DNA of 64,000 nt from CAVQCA01 sp963763115 (GTDB lineage: Bacteria > Pseudomonadota > Gammaproteobacteria > UBA9214), in assembly GCA_963763115.1 (NCBI GenBank), contig CAVXNM010000041.1, forward strand, positions 124,001 through 188,000. The letters are read 5' to 3'. Shown one piece after another: positions 17,171-27,025 of the stretch (positions are counted from its first letter, which is position 1; each line of letters opens with the position of its first letter). The position numbers were made by a program, and so were the translations under genes. The notes below the pieces were generated by a model. The model did no database searches. It was given only the letters and a program-made list of their open reading frames with translations, and had not been told where the DNA came from.

Positions 17171-17484
17171 AACAGAATTTAATAAAGTTTCCAGCCTGCT
17201 TATTTGCCAGGCAACGGAACAGTGAGAAAGATTCGGGTTTTCGGTAGGAGATAATTGATGCAATGAGAGAACATTGCAGAAGAAATACAACCATATAATC
17301 AGTAGGATAAGGTTTAAGCTGGTATCTAACTACTGTCGCCGGAACTGTCGGCAATGGTGTCCTGCTGACATGTAACAAGTTGGAATATGTGGGTAAAGTG
17401 AGAGGGGAAAAAGTCCTGTCCGAAACGCTTGCGTGGTGTGTGTGACATAAGTACTCGTCAGCTATGCAAACTTCCCGCAGCGAA
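17171..17484. other. Non-coding right flank of the island
   Basis: About 310 AT-rich bases between the IS1380 element and the pdxA stop. I see no gene, tRNA or convincing terminator. Comparison with the rsmA-side flank (6936-7000) showed no clear long direct repeat marking an insertion. Confidence 0.5.
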
Positions 17485-18483
17485 TTATTCCCTGGATATC
17501 AGGCGGGCGATTTCTATGGCGGTTTGCAGTGCCGCCTGAAGGCTGCCGCTGTCGGCCTTGCCGGTGCCGGCCAGTTCCAGCGCGGTGCCGTGATCGACTG
17601 AGGTGCGGATGATCGGCAGTCCCAGGGTGATATTGACGGCACGGCCGAAGCCGAGGTGTTTGAGCACGGGCAGTCCCTGGTCATGATACATGGCCAGCAC
17701 GGCATCGATCTCGCGGAGGCGTTCCGGTGTAAACGCGGTATCGGCTGGCAGCGGCCCGACAAGGCGCAAGCCGTCGGCACGCAATGCCTGCATCGCGGGG
17801 ATGATGCTGTCGATTTCCTCCCGCCCCAGGTAACCGCCTTCTCCGGCGTGGGGATTGAGGCCGCAGACGCTGATGACCGGGTACTCTATGCCGAAATATT
17901 CGCGTAGTCCTTCGTGCAGGATGCGCAGCACCACGGTTAGCCGCTGCGGTGTGATCAGGGCGCTGACGGCGGACAGGGGAACATGGGTGGTTGCGAGGGC
18001 GACCCGCAGTCCCGGGGTCGCGAGCAGCATGACGACATCCCCGGTCCGTGTTGCATCGGCGAGGTATTCGGTGTGCCCGCTGAACGGGATGCCCGCCTCG
18101 TTGATTACCGCCTTGTTGACCGGCCCGGTAACCATGGCGGCGAAGGTGCCCTCGAGACAGCCGCTGACGGCCCGATCCAGGGTATCGAGCACGTAGCGCG
18201 CATTGGCGGGATCGGGTCGGCCGCAGACTGACGGCGTTTTCAACGGCACCGGCAGAACACAGAGTTCACCCGCCCGGGTTGTTACCGGATCCGCGCCGTT
18301 CTGCTGGAAGCGGCAGGTGAGGGGTATCTGCAGGATCTCGGCCCGCGCCTGCAGCAGCGACGGGTCGCAGATCGCCACCAGTTCGACATCGCGGTCCTGA
18401 GAAGCCAGCTGCAGGCAGAGGTCCGGCCCGATGCCTGCCGGTTCACCGGGTGTCAGGGCGATGCGCAAGGTCGTATCAGGCAA
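17485..18483 (-). CDS. pdxA: 4-hydroxythreonine-4-phosphate dehydrogenase PdxA
   Basis: NAD-dependent step of pyridoxal phosphate synthesis (DXP-dependent route). 332 aa. Motifs: ALTPGEPAGIGPDL at the N-terminus, VTGPVNKAVINEAG, FSGHTEYLA (metal His), GLNPHAGEGGYLG and AMYHDQGLPVLKH. It ends normally in ISRE, so the island did not truncate it. It sits 71 bases downstream of surA, as in the conserved surA-pdxA-rsmA order, but rsmA is now about 10.5 kb away. Confidence 0.97.
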   Translation of the reverse strand: MPDTTLRIALTPGEPAGIGPDLCLQLASQDRDVELVAICDPSLLQARAEILQIPLTCRFQQNGADPVTTRAGELCVLPVPLKTPSVCGRPDPANARYVLDTLDRAVSGCLEGTFAAMVTGPVNKAVINEAGIPFSGHTEYLADATRTGDVVMLLATPGLRVALATTHVPLSAVSALITPQRLTVVLRILHEGLREYFGIEYPVISVCGLNPHAGEGGYLGREEIDSIIPAMQALRADGLRLVGPLPADTAFTPERLREIDAVLAMYHDQGLPVLKHLGFGRAVNITLGLPIIRTSVDHGTALELAGTGKADSGSLQAALQTAIEIARLISRE

Positions 18484-18554
18484 GTTGCAAGGGCATCATC
18501 GGGGGGCGCGGAGCAAGCTGCAGGGTCGTCTGTACCGTCACATCGGTGCGGGCT

Positions 18555-19874
18555 CTACTCCGCCTGCGTATCCAGCCGGTACTCGACATAGGCCTCATCG
18601 CGCAGCCGTCGCAGCCACAGGAACAGTTCTTCGTCACCCTTGCGCTTGCGGATCAGCTGACGCGCCTTGGAGCGTTTGTATTCCTCGGTGCTGTCGTGCT
18701 CGCGCCGCCCCAGTACCTGCAGGATGTGCCATCCGAATTCCGTCTCAAACGGCTGGCTGATCTGTCCCTGCGGGGTGCTGTCCATCACTTCCTCGAATTT
18801 TGGCACCAGGTCGCCCGGGTTGACCCAGCCGAGATCGCCGCCCTTCGCGGCAGACAGCGTGTCCTGTGAATTGGACTTTGCCAGCATGGCGAAATCTTCC
18901 CCGTTCCGCAGGCGGGTCTCGAGCTGATCCATGCGCACCTTGACGGTTTCATTCGTGTGCACGGCATCCGTCTTCAGCAGGATATGCCGTACATGGGTCT
19001 GGTTGATAATGTGACGCTCGTCCCCGCGTTCCTCGACCAGTTTGATGATATGGAAACCGCTCGGACTGCGGATCGGATCATGAATATCACCCGGATGCAT
19101 ATCCTTGATGGGATCGACGAACAGGCTCGGCAGCTGACCGGCACTGCGCCATCCGAGGTCACCTCCCTCAAGTGCCGTCGGGGCATCGGATTCCGCAATT
19201 GCCGTTTGGGTGAAGTCCGCTCCGGCGCGCAGCTTCGCTACTATTTTCTCGGCGTGTTGGCGGGCGGCCTGGATCTGCTCTTCACTGGCCGCATCCGGTG
19301 TGGCGATCAGGATATGGGCGAGATGGTACTCGGTGTCGCCCATCTGGCTGGCCTCCAGGCTCGCCAGCAGATTATCCACCTCCTGGTCGCTGGCGCTGAT
19401 GCGGTTTCCCACCATCTGCTGGCGTAATTTGGCGATGGTCAGCTGGTCCCGGATGTTTTCACGGAAATGGCTGTAGTCGAAGCCTTCGCGCTCGAGGACG
19501 GCACGGAAATCAGTGAGCGAGACGCCATTATCCCTGGCGATTTCCTGCAGTTTGCTGTTCAGTGTAATGTCATCGATCTTGATGCCATTGGCCTCGGCGA
19601 GCTGGAGCTGCAGATGTTCCAGGATGAGTTTTTCCAGCACCTGTTTCTCGAGCACGGGCAGGGGTGGTAGCTGGGTGTCCTTTTCCCTAAGCTGCGCGGA
19701 TACCTCCTTGACGGCCGCATCGAGTTCGCTTCTGAGAATGACGTCGTCGTTGACGATCGCCACGATCTGATTGAGTACTTGCCGTTCGGCCGGCGGGTTT
19801 TCGGCGGTCTGCGCCTGCAGGAGCGGGACGGAGAATGCCAGGAGCAGGCCGATGAGGTGGGTTAGGAACTTCAT
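18555..19874 (-). CDS. surA: Periplasmic chaperone / peptidyl-prolyl isomerase SurA
   Basis: Chaperone for outer-membrane proteins, including LptD encoded just upstream. 439 aa: signal peptide (LLLAFSVPLLQAQTA), N-terminal SurA domain with VNDDVILRSELD, two PpiC rotamase domains (about 180-280 with YHLAHILIATP, and 290-390 with HVRHILLKTDA and GGDLGWVNPGDLVP) and a C-terminal helix. It starts 12 bases after lptD, so the two are probably co-transcribed. Confidence 0.97.
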   Translation of the reverse strand: MKFLTHLIGLLLAFSVPLLQAQTAENPPAERQVLNQIVAIVNDDVILRSELDAAVKEVSAQLREKDTQLPPLPVLEKQVLEKLILEHLQLQLAEANGIKIDDITLNSKLQEIARDNGVSLTDFRAVLEREGFDYSHFRENIRDQLTIAKLRQQMVGNRISASDQEVDNLLASLEASQMGDTEYHLAHILIATPDAASEEQIQAARQHAEKIVAKLRAGADFTQTAIAESDAPTALEGGDLGWRSAGQLPSLFVDPIKDMHPGDIHDPIRSPSGFHIIKLVEERGDERHIINQTHVRHILLKTDAVHTNETVKVRMDQLETRLRNGEDFAMLAKSNSQDTLSAAKGGDLGWVNPGDLVPKFEEVMDSTPQGQISQPFETEFGWHILQVLGRREHDSTEEYKRSKARQLIRKRKGDEELFLWLRRLRDEAYVEYRLDTQAE

Positions 19875-19886
19875 TCCTGCTTTCCG

Positions 19887-22241
19887 TTAGTAATCTGGTT
19901 CGTAGCCAAGGATACCATGTTCCAGCAGGTTATCGACCTGGCTGCCGGTACCGGTGAGACCCTTGAATTCCACTTGCACGTAGACTCCGTTGGTACGGTC
20001 GCCGTTCACGTCATTGACATAGCTTCGTCCGACCAGCTGCAGCGCCCAGCAGCAGCTCTCGTAGCCGAAGCCGGCCAGCGTATCCAGGGTTGTGCTGTCG
20101 TCCAGCGAATAATTCCAGCGTCCGACCAGATGCCAGGCATGACCCAGCGGCCACAGGAACGAGACGTCGGTCTGGTTCAGCGTGGCGCGACGGTAGCGGT
20201 AGGAGAGATTCACCAGCTGACGCTTGTCGGCACGGTACTGGAGCAGAATATCACCCCGGTCGGTACGGGATGCGCTCGGATCCCACTGGATCTCGGTCGC
20301 GGCGTTCCACTCGCGGGAAAAGGCCACGCCGAATTCGCCGATCAGGTCGGAGGTGTTGTCGGTGACGACGGGCTCGTCGGGCAGGGTCACCTTCAGGTTG
20401 CGGAAATACACCAGCTGACCCAGGCTGGCGCGCAGCCGCTGTGCGCCGCTTTCCGGGTCGAGCACACGGGTGGTCAGCGCCACTGCCAGCTGGTTCGCAT
20501 CTCCCATCCGGTCCGGTCCGCTGAAGCGATTCTCCTGGAACAGCTGCCAGAAGTTGAAATCGTATTTGCCGGTATCGAATACCGGGATATCGTCCTGTTT
20601 CTTGTACGGGACATACAGATAGTAGAGGCGCGGTTCCAGCGTCTGCATATAGGCTGAACCGCCCCACTGAAAATTGCGGTCGAAGAACATGCCCGCGTCG
20701 ATGTCGGCCACCGCCGTGGTGCGTTGCGGACTTTTCGGGTCCCCGTCCGGCTGGTCATTCAGCTGATAGACGGTATGGCGCAAACCGGCCGAGGGCTTGA
20801 CGTACCAGGAAGCGCGCTCGAACGGCAGGCTCAGCTGCGGCAGCATGTCGACACGGGTGCCCGTGACCGATTTGTCTTTCTCGAATTGCGTCACCTCGGA
20901 ATCCACATTGAAATGCAGCCCCAGCAGGCTCTGCGACGGCGCGGCGTTGAAGCGCACCCGGGGAAGTTCCATGTAGGGCCGGTTAACCACCGCCACGGTA
21001 GGGTCGACGGTCTGGAAATTGAGCACGCGGGTATCCAGCATCCACCGGTTGCCACGGTAGGTTGCCTCCGCCTCCCGCTTCAGGAATGACTGGCTCGACT
21101 GCACCAGGGTGGTACCCAGATCCTGAAAGTAATCCTTGTCCGAGACGTTGCTGGCGTCGATGCGCGTGGTGAGATGGGGCATGGGGTTGCCCTTGTCCTC
21201 GAAGGAGACCAGGCTGCGGGACTTGTTGTCGTACTTGTTATCCGAAGGCAGGTATTCGGCCCTCAGCATGCCGCTGTCTTTGCTGTGCAGGTAGCGAAAC
21301 TCCATGTTCATCATGACGCCGCGTTCGCTCATGATGCGCGGCATCAGGGTTGCGTCATAGTTGGGCGCGATATTCCAGTAATACGGTACGCTGACATCGA
21401 GACCGGCCTCCTGTGAGGCGCCGATCTTCGGGATCAGTAAACCGGAGCGACGGCGGTCATCGATCGGGAAGCTGATATAGGGCGTGTACAGGACCGGTAC
21501 GCCTCTCAGGTTCATCCTGGCATGGTGCGCGACACCAACACCATCCTCTGTGTCGAGATCCACCTGCCGGGCCGACAATAGCCAGTCCGTGTTGCCCGGC
21601 GGGCAGGTCGTGTACGTGGCTTGGTCGAGTTGCTGGTGGTGGGCGTCCAGCAGGTGGATCACATCCGCCTCGCCTCGACCATGCTGCTCCGGTAGCGCGT
21701 AGTCGGCCTCGTACAGCGTGCCGCGCTTTTTATCGGGAAACAACCGGGCATAATCCCCGTTGACGAGCAAGCCGGGCCTGGAATAGTGCAAGTTGCCCTT
21801 CGCATCGACTGCACCGTCGTTCAGATTGTAGGTGATGCTGTCCGCATCGAGTCGCTGCGCCCCGTAGATGACCACGGCGCTGCCGCGCAGGGTAAAGACC
21901 TGTTGTTCGACCGACTCTGCCGTATCGGCATAAAAATTGATGGGGGATTCATCGCCTGCGGCCGCCGCCGGGACCGCGGCGGGAGCGGGTGGGCAAAGCT
22001 TCCAGCGTTCATCCTCCGGCGCCGGCGACCGGTCCGTTTGCGGTGCAGGTGATTGTTCCTGGACACGTGATGCGGCGCCCGGAGCGGCGGGTGTGGCATC
22101 CGGCTCTTCACCGACATCGTGACAACCCCAGACGCCGTCCGCGTCAGCGCCGCAGCGCCATTGCGCGGCGCCGGCGGTAGAGGCCAGCGCCGAAAGCAGC
22201 AGGAGACACGCAACAGTGGGCAAGGGGCGGTAGCGCTTCAC
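19887..22241 (-). CDS. lptD: LPS-assembly protein LptD
   Basis: Outer-membrane beta-barrel that inserts LPS at the cell surface with LptE. 784 aa: signal peptide (ACLLLLSALASTAGA), a Pro/Ala-rich linker (about 45-95), an OstA-type N-terminal beta-jellyroll (SPINFYADTAE, LRGSAVVIYGAQRLDADSI) and a long C-terminal barrel including YISFPIDDRRRSGLLIP. Cysteines near the N-terminus and a CC pair near the C-terminus (ESCCWALQ) are positioned for the interdomain disulfides seen in LptD. Confidence 0.97.
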   Translation of the reverse strand: MKRYRPLPTVACLLLLSALASTAGAAQWRCGADADGVWGCHDVGEEPDATPAAPGAASRVQEQSPAPQTDRSPAPEDERWKLCPPAPAAVPAAAAGDESPINFYADTAESVEQQVFTLRGSAVVIYGAQRLDADSITYNLNDGAVDAKGNLHYSRPGLLVNGDYARLFPDKKRGTLYEADYALPEQHGRGEADVIHLLDAHHQQLDQATYTTCPPGNTDWLLSARQVDLDTEDGVGVAHHARMNLRGVPVLYTPYISFPIDDRRRSGLLIPKIGASQEAGLDVSVPYYWNIAPNYDATLMPRIMSERGVMMNMEFRYLHSKDSGMLRAEYLPSDNKYDNKSRSLVSFEDKGNPMPHLTTRIDASNVSDKDYFQDLGTTLVQSSQSFLKREAEATYRGNRWMLDTRVLNFQTVDPTVAVVNRPYMELPRVRFNAAPSQSLLGLHFNVDSEVTQFEKDKSVTGTRVDMLPQLSLPFERASWYVKPSAGLRHTVYQLNDQPDGDPKSPQRTTAVADIDAGMFFDRNFQWGGSAYMQTLEPRLYYLYVPYKKQDDIPVFDTGKYDFNFWQLFQENRFSGPDRMGDANQLAVALTTRVLDPESGAQRLRASLGQLVYFRNLKVTLPDEPVVTDNTSDLIGEFGVAFSREWNAATEIQWDPSASRTDRGDILLQYRADKRQLVNLSYRYRRATLNQTDVSFLWPLGHAWHLVGRWNYSLDDSTTLDTLAGFGYESCCWALQLVGRSYVNDVNGDRTNGVYVQVEFKGLTGTGSQVDNLLEHGILGYEPDY

Positions 22242-22511
22242 GGACTACATCCTGTTGATAGGTTCTGCGTCGTCTGCCCTGACAGGGTTCCCACGCGGCT
22301 TGCTACTGGCGGGCGCCACGTAAAATCGCATAGAATGGCTGCCTGTTCAAATGTTTTATTGCCCGTATTGCCCGGGGATAACGCCACGCGGCTTGTTCCC
22401 CGGCCGCCTTCATCGCGCTGGTCTTGCGGCTGGTGTTGACAGGCCCGGACAGACGGCGTTGTTCCACAGACGGCCGCGGGCACCGACTTCGCGGGCGTGG
22501 CAGACCGGCTC
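22242..22511. promoter_or_regulatory. Divergent lptD / amgK intergenic region
   Basis: 270 bases between the divergent start codons of lptD and amgK. It must hold promoters for both the lptD-surA-pdxA transcript and amgK-murU. I could not identify a confident -35/-10 pair or an operator. Confidence 0.4.
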
Positions 22512-23507
22512 ATGCCTGAAAGAATCAAGCTGCTGAAACACTGGCTGGAGGACGAACTCGACTTCAGCTATTACAACCTCAAGCCGGCTTCCTCCGATGC
22601 CAGCTTCCGCCGCTATTTCCGGGTGACGCAGGACGGTTCCAGCTATATCGTCATGGACGCCCCGCCGGAGAAGGAAAACACCCGCCCCTTCGTCACGATC
22701 GCCCGGCTGCTGTTCGATGTCGGCGTGAATGTCCCCGAAATTCTCGATGAGAATCCCGATCTGGGGTTTCTGCTGCTCTCCGATCTGGGCAACCGGTCAT
22801 ACCTCGATGACCTCAACGACGAGACCGTGGAGCGTCTCTACGGCGATGCCCTGGGTGCGCTTGCCGCCATTCAGGCTGGTGCGCGGGTACGTGGTGTCCT
22901 GCCCGACTATGACCAGACGCTGTTGATGCGTGAAATGGCGTTGTTCCGCGACTGGCTGGTGGGGACGCATCTTGGCATTGTGCCGAACGAGCTGCAATCC
23001 GTCATGCTCGAGCAGGCCTTTGCCCGACTGGCGGAGAACGCCCTCACTCAACCACAGGTGTGTGTGCACCGCGACTACCACTCGCGCAACCTGATGGTGA
23101 CCCGGCGCAACAATCCCGGCGTCCTCGATTTTCAGGACGCCGTGATCGGACCGGTAACCTATGATCTGGTCTCGCTGCTGCGCGACTGCTACATCGCCTG
23201 GCCGCGAGCACGCGTCGAGGCGTGGGCGCTCGGCTACCAGGAACTTGCGCTGCAGTCCGGCATCCTGCGAGAGGAGAACGAGGATCCGGCGCAGTTTCTG
23301 CGCTGGTTCGATCTCATGGGTGTGCAGCGCCATCTCAAGGCCGCCGGTATTTTCGCGCGGCTCAATCACCGCGACGGCAAGCCGGGCTACCTGAACGACA
23401 TTCCGCGCACCCTGGGCTATGTGATCGATGTCGCCCGACGCCATGGAGACATCGCGGGCCTTGGGGAATTCATCGAGTCAGAGGTGATGCCCCGGCTGTC
23501 GGGGTAA
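22512..23507 (+). CDS. amgK: N-acetylmuramate/N-acetylglucosamine kinase AmgK
   Basis: Phosphorylates MurNAc/GlcNAc at the anomeric position in the peptidoglycan recycling shortcut that bypasses GlcN6P. 331 aa, aminoglycoside-phosphotransferase fold: ASDASFRRYFRV (nucleotide loop), LLLSDLGNRSYLDDL, VHRDYHSRNLMV (catalytic Asp/Asn) and VLDFQDAVIGP (metal Asp). ATG 22512 is preferred to the GTG at 22497. Divergence from lptD with murU downstream is the Pseudomonas arrangement, which supports the assignment. Confidence 0.92.
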   Translation: MPERIKLLKHWLEDELDFSYYNLKPASSDASFRRYFRVTQDGSSYIVMDAPPEKENTRPFVTIARLLFDVGVNVPEILDENPDLGFLLLSDLGNRSYLDDLNDETVERLYGDALGALAAIQAGARVRGVLPDYDQTLLMREMALFRDWLVGTHLGIVPNELQSVMLEQAFARLAENALTQPQVCVHRDYHSRNLMVTRRNNPGVLDFQDAVIGPVTYDLVSLLRDCYIAWPRARVEAWALGYQELALQSGILREENEDPAQFLRWFDLMGVQRHLKAAGIFARLNHRDGKPGYLNDIPRTLGYVIDVARRHGDIAGLGEFIESEVMPRLSG

Positions 23508-23558
23508 GCCCGCGCCGGCCAGCTGGTTACGCGGGACTGGAATGCTATCCTTGGCGCC

Positions 23559-24263
23559 ATGAAAGCCATGCTACTTGCCGCCGGTCGCGGCGAGCGGATG
23601 CGACCGCTCACCGACCACACTCCCAAGCCGCTGCTGCGGGTTGCCGGCCATACCCTGATAGAACACCACATCGAGGCGCTGGCGCGCGCCGGTATCCGCG
23701 AGCTGGTCGTCAACCATGCCCACCTCGGCGCGCAACTGCTGGCGGCCCTGGGCGACGGGTCGGACTATGGTGTTCATATCGACTACTCGGCGGAGCCGCC
23801 GGGCGCGCTGGAAACCGGCGGCGGCATTTTCAACGCCCTGCCGCTGCTCGGCGAGGCGCCGTTCCTGGTCGTGAATGCCGATATCTGGACCGATTTCGAT
23901 TTCGCTACCCTGCCGCGGCAGTCCGAGTGTCTGGCGCACCTGGTGCTGGTCGACAATCCGGCGCATCACCCGCAGGGCGACTTCGCGCTGGAGAACGGCC
24001 GGGTGCGCGATGACGAGCCGGCGCTGCTGACCTTCAGCGGCATCGGCGTGTACCGTCCCGCCCTGTTTGCAGGCAGCCCTGTCGGGCCGTTTCCTCTGGC
24101 ACCGCTGCTGCGCCGCGCCATGACGGCGGGGCAGGTGAGCGGAGAGTACTACGCGGGAGACTGGTTTGACATCGGCACCCCGGAACGGCTCGCGGCCGTG
24201 AACCGCCGGATCAGCGAGCTGCACGGGGATGCACCCCACTCCGAACGGACTCCGGCCGGGTAA
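23559..24263 (+). CDS. murU: N-acetylmuramate alpha-1-phosphate uridylyltransferase MurU
   Basis: Makes UDP-MurNAc from MurNAc-1-P and UTP, the step after AmgK. 234 aa nucleotidyltransferase: LLAAGRGERMRPLTDHTPKPLL (NTP-binding loop with catalytic Arg/Lys), ALETGGGIFNALPLL, VVNADIWTDFD (metal Asp) and a C-terminal GDWFDIGTPERLA. It lies 51 bases after amgK in the same direction. Confidence 0.94.
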   Translation: MKAMLLAAGRGERMRPLTDHTPKPLLRVAGHTLIEHHIEALARAGIRELVVNHAHLGAQLLAALGDGSDYGVHIDYSAEPPGALETGGGIFNALPLLGEAPFLVVNADIWTDFDFATLPRQSECLAHLVLVDNPAHHPQGDFALENGRVRDDEPALLTFSGIGVYRPALFAGSPVGPFPLAPLLRRAMTAGQVSGEYYAGDWFDIGTPERLAAVNRRISELHGDAPHSERTPAG

Positions 24264-24267
24264 CGTT

Positions 24268-25710
24268 ATGGGACAGGAAATCGACCATACGCACTTCAGC
24301 CGCGCCGATTTCACGGACTATGCCGACTGCCTGCGGCGGGAAACCGAGCTGCTGGATATCTGGTTCCGGGCGGCGGCGTTCTCCACGCGCGATCGCACGG
24401 GCGGGTTTGAGCTCGAGGCCTGGCTGATCGACGCTGACGCCCGCCCGGCGCCGGTGAACGCGGCGTTTCTAAGGCGGCTCGACGATCCCATGGTGGTGCC
24501 CGAGCTGGCGCGCTTCAACGTGGAGCTGAACGATCACCCCCAACACCTGTGGGGTACAGCATTCAGCCGGTTCGAGGCAAGCTTGGGTGCGACCTGGAAC
24601 CGCTGCCAACGCGTCGCGGGGGAAATGGATACACGGCTGCTGATGATCGGCATCCTGCCGACGCTGCACCAGAAGGAACTGACGCAGGCCAATATGTCGG
24701 ATCTGCGTCGTTACCGGGCCCTCAACGAGCAGGTGCTGCGACTGCGCGAGGGGCATCCGCTGGAACTGGATATCCAGGGGCGTGAACGCCTGAAGGGTGT
24801 GCATGGCGATGTCATGCTCGAATCCGCGACCACCTCGTTCCAGCTGCACCTGAAGGTACATCCCCGTCATGCGGTGCGCGCCTACAACGCCGCGCAGATC
24901 CTGTCGGCGCCCATGGTGGCGGTTACAGCGAACTCCCCCTTTCTGTTCGGCCATGACCTGTGGGACGAGACCCGCATCCCGCTGTTCGAGCAGTCGGTCG
25001 CCGTGGGCGGCATCGCCGGCGCGAGCCATGGACCGTTGCGCCGCGTGACCTTCGGCTCGGGCTATGCGCGCAGCTCCCTGTACGAATGTTTTCTGGAGAA
25101 CCAGCAGCATTACCCGGTGCTGCTGCCGATGCGCTTCAACGAGGGCGTGGAGCGGATGGCGCACCTGCGCCTGCACAATGGCACCATCTGGCGCTGGAAC
25201 CGCCCTCTCATCGGTTTCGACTACGACGGTATCCCGCATCTGCGCATCGAACACCGCGTGGCGCCGGGCGGGCCGACGGTCACCGATGTCATCGCCAACG
25301 CCGCGTTCTTCTTCGGCCTGATGCAGGCGCTGATGAACGCCGACACTCCGATCGAGACACGTATTGCCTTTTCTCAGACGCGTGACAATTTCTATGCCGC
25401 CTCACGGCAGGGATTGAATGCGCCGGTGACCTGGTGCGATGAGCATCGCGGTCCGCTGCGCGCCTTGCTGCTGGAAGAACTGCTGCCACTGGCGCGGCAC
25501 GGGCTGGCGTTACTCGAAATCGATGCGGCGGACAGCGAACACTACCTCGGCATTATCGAGGCGCGCGCGCGCCGGGCCGCAACCGGCGCGGACTGGCAGC
25601 GCGCCTGGGTCGCCCGGCACGGCGCGGACATGGCGGCGCTGACCGAGGCCTACGCGCGGCGTCAGTTGGAGGACCGGCCGGTGCATGAATGGGATGTCGA
25701 GGATTCGTGA
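24268..25710 (+). CDS. GCS2-type glutamate-cysteine ligase family protein
   Basis: 480 aa, carboxylate-amine ligase fold (GCS2 family): GGFELEAWLIDADARPAP near residue 45, FNVELNDHPQHL, VTANSPFLFGHDLWDETRIPLFEQ and HNGTIWRWNRPLI. Members use ATP to join a carboxylate to an amine; the substrates of this branch are not established, so I do not call it GshA. ATG 24268 follows murU after 4 bases. Neighbours downstream are an AstE-like hydrolase and a glycosyltransferase. Confidence 0.85.
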   Translation: MGQEIDHTHFSRADFTDYADCLRRETELLDIWFRAAAFSTRDRTGGFELEAWLIDADARPAPVNAAFLRRLDDPMVVPELARFNVELNDHPQHLWGTAFSRFEASLGATWNRCQRVAGEMDTRLLMIGILPTLHQKELTQANMSDLRRYRALNEQVLRLREGHPLELDIQGRERLKGVHGDVMLESATTSFQLHLKVHPRHAVRAYNAAQILSAPMVAVTANSPFLFGHDLWDETRIPLFEQSVAVGGIAGASHGPLRRVTFGSGYARSSLYECFLENQQHYPVLLPMRFNEGVERMAHLRLHNGTIWRWNRPLIGFDYDGIPHLRIEHRVAPGGPTVTDVIANAAFFFGLMQALMNADTPIETRIAFSQTRDNFYAASRQGLNAPVTWCDEHRGPLRALLLEELLPLARHGLALLEIDAADSEHYLGIIEARARRAATGADWQRAWVARHGADMAALTEAYARRQLEDRPVHEWDVEDS

Positions 25711-25966
25711 AAGCGGGTACCTGCCAAACGGCTTGGGATCGGAGTAATGATTGTTTTTCAGGGAAACGCTAAATATGCTTCATGTCCTGAATGGCCCACT
25801 GCTGGGCAAGTCCTGTCGTTACGCGCTGTGAATATATCCCTGTACGCTCCTCGGCTGCAGTCGCTCCGGGCATATTCGGTAACTGCTCCTGCGTTACATT
25901 ACCTCCTGCATGGACCAGACCAGACGCTCGACCGACACCCGGTCTCACCTTGTCCCTGCAATCGAC
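25711..25966. other. Gap between ligase and hydrolase genes
   Basis: About 256 bases without a supported gene. Short frames here, such as one starting at 25774, have no recognised similarity. It may carry a promoter for the downstream pair. Confidence 0.35.
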
Positions 25967-27025
25967 ATGTCAACGTATCTCCAGGAAAAAAGCTTCACTT
26001 TGCGCCATATGCTGAACGAAACAGAAACCCTGCCTGAAGGTCTGCTCGAAACCCGCGTGGAGGGTCTCCACGACCTGCTCGGCGGACCCACGCTGATCCA
26101 TCTGCCGGGCCGGCAGCCGGAGCCGCTGTTCCTTAGCGTGCTGCTGCATGGCAACGAGGACGCCGGGTTCCTTGCCGTCCAGGCGCTGCTGCGCGCCTAC
26201 GAATCGAAGGAACTTCCCCGTGCGCTGTCGCTGTTCATCGGCAATGTGAGCGCTGCACGTGCCGGTCAGCGGCGTCTGGACGGCCAGCCCGACTACAACC
26301 GCATCTGGCCGGGTACCGCGAGTCCGGAACTGCCCGAGGCGCGCATGATGCAGCGGCTGGTCGATTCCCTGCATGCGCGTCGCGCCTTCGCCAGCATCGA
26401 CGTGCACAACAATACCGGCATCAACCCGCATTACGCCTGCATTAACCGCGTCGATAACCGCTTCCTGCATCTGGCCGCGCAATTCAGCCGCACGGTGGTG
26501 TATTTCATCCGCCCGCTCGGTGTGCAGTCCATGGCGATGTCCAGGGTGTGCCCGGCGCTCACCATCGAATGCGGCAAGCCGGGCCAGGAATACGGCGTGG
26601 AGCATGCCCGCGATTTTCTCGATGCCTGCCTGCATCTGCACGAGATCCCGTCGCATCCCGTGTCCTCCCGCGACGTGGATCTGTACCACACCGTGGCGAC
26701 GGTGAAGATTCCGGAACTGGTCAGCTTCGGCTTCGAGCAGGGGGACGTGGACCTGACCCTGGTCGAGGGCCTCGATCACCTCAATTTCCGCGAGCTGCCC
26801 GCGCACACGGTGCTCGGCAGGGTGCGTGACGGGACGGCGACGCGGCTCGATGTTAGCGACGAACACGGAGAGGACGTTTATGACCGTTATTTCCGGATCG
26901 AACGCGAGGCACTGCTGACCAATTGCCCCTTAATGCCATCCATGTTTACCCTGGATGAGAAGATCATCCGCCAGGATTGCCTCGGTTATCTGATGGAGCG
27001 GCTGCTGCCGGAAACCGCTCGTTGA
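25967..27025 (+). CDS. AstE/aspartoacylase-like zinc hydrolase (M14 fold)
   Basis: About 352 aa from ATG 25967; starts at 25910 and 26009 are also possible since none has a clear ribosome binding site. The zinc motif HGNEDAG (about residue 63), Arg/Asn in RRLDGQPDYNRIWPG, and IDVHNNTGINPHYACI supply the His/Glu ligands of the succinylglutamate desuccinylase/aspartoacylase family, followed by TIECGKPGQ. It probably hydrolyses an N-acyl amino acid or amide; the substrate is unknown. Its stop overlaps the next gene's TTG start (TTGA). Confidence 0.82.
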   Translation: MSTYLQEKSFTLRHMLNETETLPEGLLETRVEGLHDLLGGPTLIHLPGRQPEPLFLSVLLHGNEDAGFLAVQALLRAYESKELPRALSLFIGNVSAARAGQRRLDGQPDYNRIWPGTASPELPEARMMQRLVDSLHARRAFASIDVHNNTGINPHYACINRVDNRFLHLAAQFSRTVVYFIRPLGVQSMAMSRVCPALTIECGKPGQEYGVEHARDFLDACLHLHEIPSHPVSSRDVDLYHTVATVKIPELVSFGFEQGDVDLTLVEGLDHLNFRELPAHTVLGRVRDGTATRLDVSDEHGEDVYDRYFRIEREALLTNCPLMPSMFTLDEKIIRQDCLGYLMERLLPETAR

